Part shown: positions 32,499 to 40,378 of the stretch, one piece after another
Layout of the letters: the number at the start of each line of letters is the position of its first letter
How positions within the stretch are numbered: position 1 is the stretch's first letter
Position numbers and translations under genes: made by a program
Assembly: GCF_048820915.1 (NCBI RefSeq)
Contig: NZ_JBMERR010000004.1
Coordinates: 1 to 64,000, forward strand
Origin: Cribrihabitans_A pelagius
GTDB lineage: Bacteria; Pseudomonadota; Alphaproteobacteria; Rhodobacterales; Rhodobacteraceae
Length of the DNA stretch: 64,000 nt
Direction of reading: 5' to 3'
Notes under the pieces: model-generated
What the model was told of the DNA's origin: nothing
The model's database searches: none
The model's input: only the letters and a program-made list of their open reading frames with translations

Positions 32499-32996
32499 TC
32501 AATCCCCATCCGGGCGCAGCTCCAGCCGCCAGGTCTGCTCGACCAGATCCTGGCCGTAATTGCGCACCGGCCGCGTCCCGGTCATCTGCCAGCCAAAGGC
32601 CTGGTAGAGCGCCTGGGCGCTGCGGTGGCTTTCATGCGTGTGCAGCACCATCGCGCCATAGCCCGCGGACCTGGCAAAGCCCACGCATTCGCGCAGCAGC
32701 CGCTTGCCCAGCCCCTGACCGCGCGCCTTGGGGGTCAGCAGAAACAGCCGCAGCCGGGCGGTCTCCGGGCTCTCTTTCACACAGAAGATCGTGCCCAGCC
32801 GCTCGGCCCCGCTCACCGCCACCCAGCCGCGCTCGCAGGCCGGGTCGTGGCTGGCGCAGAAGCGCTGCAGGATCTCCGCCACCAGCACCCCGAAGGATGC
32901 GTCGAACCCGGCTTCGCGGGCATAAAGATCCTGATGCCGGGCCACCACCCACTGCAGGTCACTCGGAACGAATCGGCGCAAGCTCACATCCACCAT
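32499..32996 (-). CDS. GNAT-family N-acetyltransferase
   Basis: This 165-residue protein has the GNAT fold. Motif A is LFLLTPKARGQGLGKRLLRE, with the acetyl-CoA pyrophosphate loop at about residues 90-105, and motif B ends in SAQALYQAFGWQMTGT. The sequence resembles the C-terminal acetyltransferase half of MarR-GNAT fusion proteins, although no MarR part is present here. The substrate is unknown. It lies alone between tRNA-His and a small gene on the other strand. Confidence 0.88.
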   Translation of the reverse strand: MVDVSLRRFVPSDLQWVVARHQDLYAREAGFDASFGVLVAEILQRFCASHDPACERGWVAVSGAERLGTIFCVKESPETARLRLFLLTPKARGQGLGKRLLRECVGFARSAGYGAMVLHTHESHRSAQALYQAFGWQMTGTRPVRNYGQDLVEQTWRLELRPDGD

Positions 32997-33095
32997 GCGC
33001 CATCATAACCGCAACATCGCTTGCGTTTCAGCCAGGAGCGGGCTAGCACCGGCCCCTATCCGCCGGTCCGCCGCGGACTGCCATAGGAGTGCAAG

Positions 33096-33284
33096 ATGAG
33101 CATCAATACCGAACGCGATGTCGAGGCAAACCTGCAAATCGGCCCCACCGACCAGGGCATGGTGCGGATCTTTGTCGAAGCCGGCGGGCAGGAGATTCCG
33201 ATGGATTTTGACCCCGAGGAAGCTGAAGAAATCGCCGCCGAGATCCTCGCCGCCGCCCAAGCCGCGCGCAGCGTCAAAACCTGA
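33096..33284 (+). CDS. Small acidic protein of the DUF6324 type
   Basis: This 62-residue soluble protein has the sequence start MSINTERDVEANLQIGPTDQ and an acidic helix (FDPEEAEEIAAEILAAAQAA) after two short strands. This resembles a small rhodobacterial family named DUF6324. GGAG occurs at 33086-33089 before the ATG. The helix and preceding strands could form a dimeric adaptor, but no role is known. Confidence 0.7.
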   Translation: MSINTERDVEANLQIGPTDQGMVRIFVEAGGQEIPMDFDPEEAEEIAAEILAAAQAARSVKT

Positions 33285-33299
33285 TTTCAGCTGCCGGGC

Positions 33300-33430
33300 G
33301 GAAACGCCGGAACGCCGTTGCGTCCGCCCGCAGCACCGCCCCAGCGCGCCGCAGGCGCGCTGCCCGGCCCAAGGCCGCACAAGGCGGTCCGGCGCAGCCG
33401 GGCAGCCGCGGGCGCGGGAGCGCCCCCCGC
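33300..33430 (+). repeat. GC-rich hairpin-type intergenic repeat, copy 1
   Basis: GCGCGCCGCAGGCGCGC forms a hairpin followed by CCGGCCCAA, a variable part, and GCGGGAGC before CCCCCCGCC. The same succession occurs at 44425-44515. It lies between two genes with convergent orientation. Confidence 0.5.
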
Positions 33431-33440
33431 CGTCAGCGCA

Positions 33441-33920
33441 TCATTCCCCGTCAAAATGCCCGGGCGAAGCCGCCAGACCCCCATCCAATCCCACCGGCGG
33501 ATCGCGCACCGCCTGCAGCCGCCGCGCCGCATCCATCGCGAACTTCTGCGTCAGCTTCTTGCGGCGCGCAGAGGGCAGCTTGTCCTCCGGCGCCATGCGG
33601 ATGATCTCGCCATCATAGGCATCGGCATAGATCAGTCCGGTGCCCTCCGGCAGCAGATCGACCGGGAAATCCATGTCCACCGCCCAGAAATAGCGGTCGC
33701 ACCACGCCAGATAGCCCTGCCACTTGCCGTCCGACCGAAAGTCGGCGCGGCTGGACTTGCATTCCACCACCCACAGCTCGCCCCTTGGGCCAAGCCCCAT
33801 CACATCCACCCGCAGCCCGCGGGCGGGCACAAATTCCTCCAGCGGCGCGAATCCAAGGCCCCGCAGGCAGCGGGACACGCCGCGGGCCAGCTTCCGGCCC
33901 GGCTGCATCTGATCGGTCAT
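33441..33920 (-). CDS. mmcB: MmcB-family DNA repair protein
   Basis: This 159-residue protein has a PD-(D/E)xK-like nuclease core: RVDVMGLGPRGELWVVECKS (residues about 30-49, with the ECK motif), then DFRSDGKWQGYLAWCDRYFW. MmcB was described in Caulobacter as a DNA-damage-induced protein, and the family is often annotated as a DNA repair or MTH1-related nuclease. The start at 33920 is chosen from MTDQMQPG. No LexA box was recognised upstream. It is divergent from the 6S RNA gene. Confidence 0.85.
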   Translation of the reverse strand: MTDQMQPGRKLARGVSRCLRGLGFAPLEEFVPARGLRVDVMGLGPRGELWVVECKSSRADFRSDGKWQGYLAWCDRYFWAVDMDFPVDLLPEGTGLIYADAYDGEIIRMAPEDKLPSARRKKLTQKFAMDAARRLQAVRDPPVGLDGGLAASPGHFDGE

Positions 33921-34041
33921 GGCGCCAATGTGAACAATCCGCGAACAAAAGGCAATCCCGCGCGCCGCAGGCCCCACCCCGGAGGCCCGTCCAAACGCTG
34001 CAAATTTCCCTCCCTGCCGGGGTTGAAACAGTTTGCCCGGA

Positions 34042-34211
34042 GGACTACCTAGGCCATGGCGGGCTCTGCCCTTCGCGTGACAGGCAGCATTCCAGTGGCC
34101 TTAAGCAATTCCGAGGGAGCTGGCTCTGGCTGGACCCTGGTTCAGTTACCTGGCGCCCACCTGTACATACAGGTCCTCGGGAATCAACGCCGCACGGTTG
34201 ACTGGTGGTCC
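34042..34211 (+). ncRNA. ssrS: 6S RNA (alphaproteobacterial type)
   Basis: The 170-nt segment is closed by an 8-bp terminal stem, GGACTACC (34042-34049) with GGTGGTCC (34204-34211). Inside are TCCAGTGGCCTTAAGCAATT, then CCGAG pairing with CTCGG, and the perfect hairpin ACCTGTACATACAGGT preceded by GGCGCCC. This order (CCAGTGG, CCGAGGG, GGCGCCCACCT, AGGTCCTCGGGAATCAACGC) is that of alphaproteobacterial 6S RNA. 6S RNA binds sigma-70 holoenzyme in stationary phase. No protein-coding potential is convincing on either strand. Confidence 0.75.
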
Positions 34212-34363
34212 CGCCGCTTCCCCCTCCCCGAAACCGCATCCGGCTTGCCGCACCGAGTCGCGGTCATGGCCACGCGGCATGAAAAACCGCGCCCTCCCAA
34301 CGGAAAGCGCGGCGCATTGCATGTTCATCCGCATAACGCCCGGGCCGGGTGCCCCGGCTGCCG

Positions 34364-34696
34364 TTAACGGCGCAGGCGGAGCTGCTGCTCCTGGCGCGAG
34401 GGCGATGCGGCGCGCACCCGCACGGCTTGCGCGCGCTGCATCCGCACCGGAGTGCCGCCACGCGGCCCCTTGTCCTTTTCCGCCATCGCCATCACCGCCC
34501 AGCCGAACTGCACGCCGGCAAATACGATGCCATGCATGAACCACAACAGGAACACCGCCAGCACCCCGCTGCTGGAGCCCGACACCAGCGACCACAGGTT
34601 CATCACGTCGAACCACAACAGCATCGCCACGAAACCGGCCGCAATGGCAAAGCCGGCCAGTACGTTGCGGATGTACATTTTCACCAGTTCAGGCAT
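34364..34696 (-). CDS. Small two-helix membrane protein, unknown function
   Basis: This 110-residue protein has two hydrophobic segments (about residues 12-32, LAGFAIAAGFVAMLLWFDVM, and 44-68, VLAVFLLWFMHGIVFAGVQF). A basic, Arg/Gln-rich cytoplasmic tail ends RQEQQLRLRR. The pattern MPELVKMYIRNVLAGFAIAA is seen in rhodobacterial genomes. It is not assigned to a characterised family. It follows the 6S RNA gene on the opposite strand. Confidence 0.65.
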   Translation of the reverse strand: MPELVKMYIRNVLAGFAIAAGFVAMLLWFDVMNLWSLVSGSSSGVLAVFLLWFMHGIVFAGVQFGWAVMAMAEKDKGPRGGTPVRMQRAQAVRVRAASPSRQEQQLRLRR

Positions 34697-34811
34697 GTCG
34701 TCCTCCAGTATTGCCTTTCGAGGTTAGCAGCCTTTCCGGCGCCGTCCAGAGCTTCCGGATGCGATAGGCGGAAATTGCCGCAGGCTTTGCGCAGCCCCGC
34801 ACCCGAAGACG

Positions 34812-34842
34812 AAAAAGGCGCGCCACGAGGGCGCGCCTTTTT
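34812..34842. terminator. Bidirectional Rho-independent terminator
   Basis: AAAAAGGCGCGCC and GGCGCGCCTTTTT form a perfect 13-bp stem with a 5-nt loop (ACGAG). It works in both directions. No gene ends directly beside it on either strand, so it may have lost its gene. Confidence 0.8.
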
Positions 34843-35149
34843 CATTTCGTAGTGCAGTTGAGCGATACCAAGGCTTGGAGTGCGATGACCGCTCCGAGCC
34901 CAGACTGCAGAATGCTGCGGAAGACATGCGCTGGTAAGATACGCGCACAGCTGCCATTGGCCGAAGTGGCAGTCGGCCCATTCCTGCCGTTGATTATCCT
35001 ATGAGTTGCTGCACTGCGGCTTCCCCAGACCAGCCGTTTGGCCAACGCGCAGCATCCAAGCTGCATCTTCCGACGCCGCAGTACACACATTTTGTCCGCA
35101 AGAGTTTCAGCTGGCCACTATTCACAGTTAAGAAGGCAGGCCCACAGGA
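34843..35149. other. Anonymous non-coding stretch left of the malonate cluster
   Basis: No credible gene. Base composition is lower in GC than the neighbours, and short open frames with mixed codons suggest an old decayed gene or element. The mirror position on the other side of the cluster (41699-41990) looks similar in character. Confidence 0.4.
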
Positions 35150-35830
35150 TCAGGAAGTGTTTTCTTTCCTTTGCCGTGCATCCATCCGCAACGCGGCAAG
35201 CAGATCATGAAAGCGGTCGCCTTGAACGAGCACATGGTCCCGCATAGCCTTGTCAGCGGCTTGATCGTCGCCGCTGCGAATGGCTGCAACTACCGCATCG
35301 TGCTCATGGAACGATCGCTTCACCCGGTTACGGACTTGCAGTTGAATGCGGCGGTACGGTTGAAGCAATGAGTGCAGGCGCGTCGCCTCCTGCTCTATGA
35401 AGGCATTGTGAGTAGCCCGGTAGATGCAGGCGTGGAAGGTGGAGTTTTCCGCATAATAGTCGTCAAACCTCTCTTCCTCAGCCAGCTGGCGGCAGGACTC
35501 GTGCCGCGCCTCCAGCTCTGCCAGCTCTTCATCCGTGATCCGCCTCGCGGCAAGCCGGGCGCAGGTGGCCTCCAGCTCAGCCATTGCTTCGAACCGCTCG
35601 GCAAGCTCCTCCACGCTCCACTCAGTTACAAAAGTGCCCTGTTTGGAATGGATCCGGACCAGACCTGACGCTTCAAGCTGCTGGAGAGCATCGCGGATCG
35701 GGGTGCGGGAACATTCGAACTCCTGTGCCAGTGCTTCGGGGTCAATCCGCATGCCTGGTGCGAATCGGCCATTGACGATGGCGTTTTCGAGCGCCTCGCG
35801 GATACGGACTGTATTTGAATTTCGAGCCAT
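35150..35830 (-). CDS. GntR-family (FadR/FCD-type) regulator of the malonate cluster
   Basis: This 226-residue protein has an N-terminal winged helix at about residues 5-70 (IREALENAIVNGRFAPGMRI and FECSRTPIRDALQQLEASG). An all-helical FCD ligand domain follows, with metal-binding-type residues in AENSTFHACIYRAT and a late FHEHDAVVAAI. It is divergent from the decarboxylase gene, and the 129-nt gap contains a perfect palindrome. By position it matches MatR, the malonate-responsive GntR regulator of Rhizobium matABC. The ligand, malonate or malonyl-CoA, is inferred. Confidence 0.88.
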   Translation of the reverse strand: MARNSNTVRIREALENAIVNGRFAPGMRIDPEALAQEFECSRTPIRDALQQLEASGLVRIHSKQGTFVTEWSVEELAERFEAMAELEATCARLAARRITDEELAELEARHESCRQLAEEERFDDYYAENSTFHACIYRATHNAFIEQEATRLHSLLQPYRRIQLQVRNRVKRSFHEHDAVVAAIRSGDDQAADKAMRDHVLVQGDRFHDLLAALRMDARQRKENTS

Positions 35831-35894
35831 GCACGGCGCTCCCCTGAAATCCTGCAAGGAATATAGAAGCTTGAGCACGATTAATCCACACGAC

Positions 35895-35919
35895 ACCGTG
35901 TTATATATAACAAAACGGT
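35895..35919 (+). promoter_or_regulatory. Palindromic operator between the GntR gene and the mat genes
   Basis: TGTTATATATAACA (35899-35912) is a perfect 14-bp palindrome. ACCGT on its left and ACGGT on its right extend the symmetry. It lies between divergent starts at 35830 and 35960, the expected place for a GntR dimer. A purine-rich GGGAGGAG precedes the decarboxylase ATG. Confidence 0.6.
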
Positions 35920-35959
35920 ATTGATGTATAAGAAAGGGGAAAAATAGGGAGGAGAGGTG

Positions 35960-37285
35960 ATGACCGGGCCGAATATCAAGTTGCTAAGTGACCTTTTGCA
36001 GAGCATCGGAGACCGCATGCGTTCGAAGACCGCTGCGCCAGCGTCATCGCAACCTGCTGCGCAACGGCTTGCCAGCGGCTGCGCCGAACTGATGCGGAAA
36101 GGCGGCGAAGCTTCACGGATCGCTGTGGCAGAACAGGCGCTGGCCGCCTATGGCGAGCTGCATGATGGCGGCAAGGCGGGTTTCTTCCGGATACTCTTGA
36201 AAGATTACAGCGCAGATCCTGCGGCAGTGCGGGCCGCCTATGCATTATGGGAAACCGGGCAGGCCGAAGCGGCACTCGAAGACCTGTTCCAAGCGGTGGA
36301 GCCGAAACGGCAAAGCCTGCTGCGCATGCTCAACCACCCGCCCGGCGGCACTTTGCAGCTGGTGAGGATGCGCCGGGACCTGCTGCGGCTGATGCGCGGC
36401 GCGCCGGAACTGGCACCGCTGGACAGCGACTTCAGCGATCTGCTGTCGTCCTGGTTCAACCGCGGCTTTCTGGTGATGCGGCGGATCGACTGGCACTCGC
36501 CCGCGGCAATCCTCGAAAAAATCGTTACCTATGAGGCAGTGCATGAAATCAGGGACTGGAACGACCTGCGGCGGCGGCTGGAGCCGTCAGACCGCCGGTG
36601 CTACGGTTTCTTCCACCCGGCGACCGGCGACGAGCCGCTGATCTTTGTCGAGGTCGCCTTGTGCCAGGGCATCCCCGGCGCCATCGGGCCGCTGTTGGCC
36701 GGGGACAGCGGTGCAGCGGGCGAAACCGCCGATACCGCGGTGTTCTATTCCATCAGCAATTGCCAGCCGGGCCTGAAAGGCGTGTCCTTCGGCAACTTCC
36801 TGATCAAGCAGGTGGTCCGCAGCCTGTCGCAGGAGCTGCCGCAGATCCGCACCTTCGTCACCCTGTCGCCGGCCCCGGGCTTTGCGCGCTGGCTGGCCGC
36901 GCAGGAGGACGCCGAAGCGAAGGAGCTGTCCGCGCAATTGACGGCAGGAGCCTGGCAGCAGGACGAAACACTGTGCGCGGCGCTCAGACCCAAGGTCGAG
37001 ATCTGGGCCGCGCGGTTTTTCACCCAGGGCAAGACCGCGGCGGACTTGCCCGCGGATCCGGTGGCGCGTTTCCACTTGGGCAACGGCGCCTCTGCGCACC
37101 GGGTCAACTGGCCCGCGGATCCGGCCGAAGGGGCGTTGCAGCGCGCCCATGGCCTGATGATCAACTACCTCTACGAACCGGACCAGATCGAAGCCCGCCA
37201 CGAGGCCTTTGCCAGCGAAGGCACCGTGGCCTGCGGCCCGGCACTCCGGCGTGCCTTGCGCAGCGGCAAGGGCGCAGCGGTCTGA
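35960..37285 (+). CDS. matA: Malonyl-CoA decarboxylase
   Basis: This 441-residue protein covers the whole malonyl-CoA decarboxylase family: an N-terminal helical domain (about 1-130) and a GNAT-like catalytic domain. Marks include SWFNRGFLVMRRIDWHSPA, CYGFFHPATGDEPLIFVEVA and VFYSISNCQPGLKGVSFGNF. It converts malonyl-CoA to acetyl-CoA and CO2. ATG 35960 is chosen over a GTG one codon earlier. It is the first gene of the operon and is intact, unlike the next two genes. Without MatB it could still act on malonyl-CoA from fatty acid synthesis. Confidence 0.92.
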   Translation: MTGPNIKLLSDLLQSIGDRMRSKTAAPASSQPAAQRLASGCAELMRKGGEASRIAVAEQALAAYGELHDGGKAGFFRILLKDYSADPAAVRAAYALWETGQAEAALEDLFQAVEPKRQSLLRMLNHPPGGTLQLVRMRRDLLRLMRGAPELAPLDSDFSDLLSSWFNRGFLVMRRIDWHSPAAILEKIVTYEAVHEIRDWNDLRRRLEPSDRRCYGFFHPATGDEPLIFVEVALCQGIPGAIGPLLAGDSGAAGETADTAVFYSISNCQPGLKGVSFGNFLIKQVVRSLSQELPQIRTFVTLSPAPGFARWLAAQEDAEAKELSAQLTAGAWQQDETLCAALRPKVEIWAARFFTQGKTAADLPADPVARFHLGNGASAHRVNWPADPAEGALQRAHGLMINYLYEPDQIEARHEAFASEGTVACGPALRRALRSGKGAAV

Positions 37286-37329
37286 ACCGCCCGGCGAACC
37301 GAATCCAATTGCGAAGCGAGACCTGACAA

Positions 37330-38864
37330 ATGACATGCACCATCCCTGAAATGTTCGACGCCAGCTGCCGCAAGGATGGCGCCAAGGTTATGTTCGAACG
37401 GCCCGGCCAGCCGCCAATCACCTATTCCGAAGCCAACGATCTGGTTCTGCGGCTGGCCACCGTGTTGGAACACCTGGGCGTGCGCCCGGGCGACAGGGTG
37501 GCGGTGCAGGTGGACAAAAGTGCCGAGGCAGTGCTGCTGTATCTGGCCTGTTTGCGCACGGGCGGCCTGTTCCTGCCGCTCAACACCGCCTACACCGGCG
37601 CCGAGATCGACTATTTCCTGGATGATGCGGAGCCGCGCCTGATTGTCTGCGCGCCTGAAGCGATGCCGCAGCATGCCAACCGCGCTTCTGCCGCGCTGGC
37701 AGTGGAAAGCCTGGGGGCTGGCGGCGATGGCACGCTGATGCAGCGCGCCGCCCGGGCCGCGCCACAATCCGCGCCAGTCCAGCGCGGCGCCGATGATCCG
37801 GCAGCAATCCTTTAAACCTCCGGAACCACCGGACGCTCCAAGGGCGCGGTGCTGACCCATGGCAACCTCGCCTCCAACACCGCCGCGCTGAACCAGGCCT
37901 GGCGGTTCAGCGGCAGCGACAGGCTGATCCACGCGCTGCTGATCTTCCATACCCACGGGCTGTTCGTGGCCTGCAACATGGCGCTGGCCGCCGGGGCGAC
38001 GATGATCTTCCTGACCCGTTTCGACGTCGACCAGATCATCGACGAGATGGCCGATGCCACCGTGCTGATGGGGGTGCCGACCTTTTATACATGGCTGCTG
38101 AAGTCGCCCCGGCTGGACCGCTGGCGACGGCGGGCATGCGGCTGTTCGTGTCCGGCTCGGCGCCGCTGCCGCAGGACGTGCATACCGGGTTCGCCGAGCG
38201 CACCGGCCATGTGATTCTGGAGCGCTACTCCATGACGGAAACCTGCATGATCGCGTCCAACCCGCATGACGGCGAGCGCCGCACCGGCGCGGTCGGTTTT
38301 GCGCTGCCCGCTGTGGAAATCCAGATCACTGACCGCGAAACCGGCGCCGCCGTGCCGCAGGGAGAGACCGGCGCCATCGAAGTGAGCGGGCCGAACGTGT
38401 TCCAGGGCTACTGGCGGATGCCGGAAAAAACCGCAGCGGAGTTCCGCGGCGACGGCTTCTTCATCACCGGCGATCTGGGCCGCATCGACGCGGACGGCTA
38501 CCTGCATATCATCGGCCGCGACAAGGATCTGGTGATCAGCGGCGGCTATAACGTCTACCCCAAGGAAATCGAAACCGCGATCGACGCGCTGCCCGGGGTG
38601 GCCGAGTCCGCGGTGATCGGGGTACCGCACCCGGATTTCGGCGAGGCGGCAACGGCCGTCGTCGTGCCTGAGCCCGGCGCATCGCTGGACACCGCAACCC
38701 TGCTCAAAGCGCTGTCCGGCGATTTGGCCCGCTACAAGCAGCCGAAATCGGTCCTGCTGGCCGACGCGCTGCCGCGCAACGTCATGGGCAAGGTGCAGAA
38801 AGCCCAGCCGCGCCGCCAATACGCCCATCTCTACATACCGGCCAGCAGCGACACCGCGCACTAA
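37330..38864 (+). pseudogene. matB: Malonyl-CoA synthetase, nonsense codon plus frameshift
   Basis: The joined reading gives an acyl-CoA synthetase of about 510 residues that ligates malonate to CoA with ATP. It is broken twice. At 37813-37815 TAA replaces the Tyr codon expected just before the AMP-binding loop TSGTTGRSKGAVLTH. Near 38115-38125 one base is lost between LLKSPRLDR and AGMRLFVSGSAPL. The rest is well preserved: GYWRMPEKTAAEFRGDGFF, TGDLGRIDADGY, and the C-terminal lysine region NVMGKVQKAQ. The strong conservation suggests recent loss. Readthrough is unlikely because of the additional frameshift. It is cotranscribed after matA. Confidence 0.85.
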
Positions 38865-38918
38865 GACGCTGGTCGAAAACGGAAATCAGACCAACATCAC
38901 CCATGGGGAGGAACCCTG

Positions 38919-40357
38919 ATGACTGCAAAACCTGAAACCACCGATGAATTCATCAGCATGACGGCAACCGAGGCGGTTGCAGTGCTGAGGCGCGGCGAGG
39001 CCACGCCGCTTGATTTTCGTGGAGACGGCAATCGCCCGGATCGAGGAAGTCGAGCCGGACGTCAACGCCCTGCCGATCCGTTTCTTCGAGGAGGCCCGCA
39101 AGGCGGCCAAGGCGTTCCCGTCGCAGCAGCACGCAGGCGCGGACCGGCCCGGCTGGCTGGCCGGGCTGCCCGGTGGCGGTCAAGGATTACAACGATGTCG
39201 CCGGGCAGGTGACGACCTACGGCTCGCCGATTTTTGCCGAAAACAGGATCCAAGAATCCGACTTTACCGTACAGACTCTGGAGCACAGCGGCGGCATTCC
39301 GATGGCCAAGTCCAACGTGCCCGAGATTGCTGGCGCCAATACTTTCAACCCGGTCTTCGGGGCAACCCGCAACCCCTGGGACCTGCGGATGACGGTGGGC
39401 GGCTCCTCCGGCGGCTCGGCGGCGGCGCTGGCAGCTGGCGAGGCCTGGCTGGCAACGGGCAACGACCTGGGCGGCAGCCTGCGCATTCCGGCCAGCTATT
39501 GCGGTATCGTGGGGATGCGCCCCAGCGTCGGCCGGGTGCCGCGCGGTTCCGGCCTGCTGCCGTTCGATCCGCTCTGGGTCGAGGGCCCGATGGCGCGCAA
39601 TGTGGCGGATGCGGCGCTGATGCTGGATTCGCTGGCCCATGCGCATCCGAACGATCCGTTGTCCTTCCCGGCGCCTGCCACACCGTTTACCGAGGCCGTG
39701 CGCGCCCCCAAGGCGCCCAAACGCGTGGCCTTCACGCCGGATCTGAACCTGTCGCTGGTGGATCCCGAAGTGGCCGGCATCTGCCGCACCGGCACACAGG
39801 CTCTTGCCCAGGCCGGCGCTGCAGTGGAAGAGGCCTGCCCGGATTTCTCCGGCGGGCTGGAGGCTTTCCAGACCCTGCGTGCCGTGCTCCTGGCCAGTCT
39901 GCGCGGCGATCTGCTGGAAACCGACCGCGACCGGGTGGCCCCGGAAATCATCTGGAGCATCAAGAAGGGCCAGAACATCACTGCAGACGAGGTGCTGCGC
40001 GCTGAGCGTGTCCGCGCCGCCATCTTCCACAACGTCGCGGCCTTCTTCGAGACCTATGACGTGCTGGCCTGCCCCACCGTGGCGGTGCCGCCCTATCCGG
40101 TAGAGCAGCGCTTCCCGACGCATATCGGCGGCCAGGAGCTGACCAGCTACATCGACTGGATGTTCCTGACCTTTGTGATCACCCTGACCGGCTGTCCGGC
40201 GGTCTCGATCCCCTGCGGCACAACGCGCAGCGGGCTGCCGGTCGGGCTGCAGCTGATCGGCAAGCCGAAGGGCGATTTTGATCTGCTGTCTGCCGCCCAG
40301 GTTCTGGAAACCGCGCTGGGTCTTGCCGCCCGGATGCCGATCCGTCCGCAGAAGTGA
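38919..40357 (+). pseudogene. Amidase-signature family amidase, two single-base frameshifts
   Basis: The reconstructed product is an amidase of about 478 residues of the Ser-cisSer-Lys type. Lys lies in VAVKDYNDV, the cis-Ser in GGSSGGSAAALA and the nucleophile Ser in LGGSLRIPASYCG. The first frame break is near 39014-39017, where an extra T (GATTTTCGTG for GATTTCGTG) follows ATPLD. The second is near 39172, where an extra C in CTGCCCGGTGG precedes VAVKDYN. From 39173 to the stop the frame is clean. An amidase beside malonate genes fits malonamidase E2, which hydrolyses malonamate to malonate and ammonia; that substrate is inferred. Confidence 0.8.
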
Positions 40358-40378
40358 TCCAAAGGGAGGAGAACAACA

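Noticed and set aside
37813..37815. Recoding (selenocysteine or readthrough) at the matB TAA
   Set aside because: TAA is not the selenocysteine codon, and a separate frameshift follows downstream.
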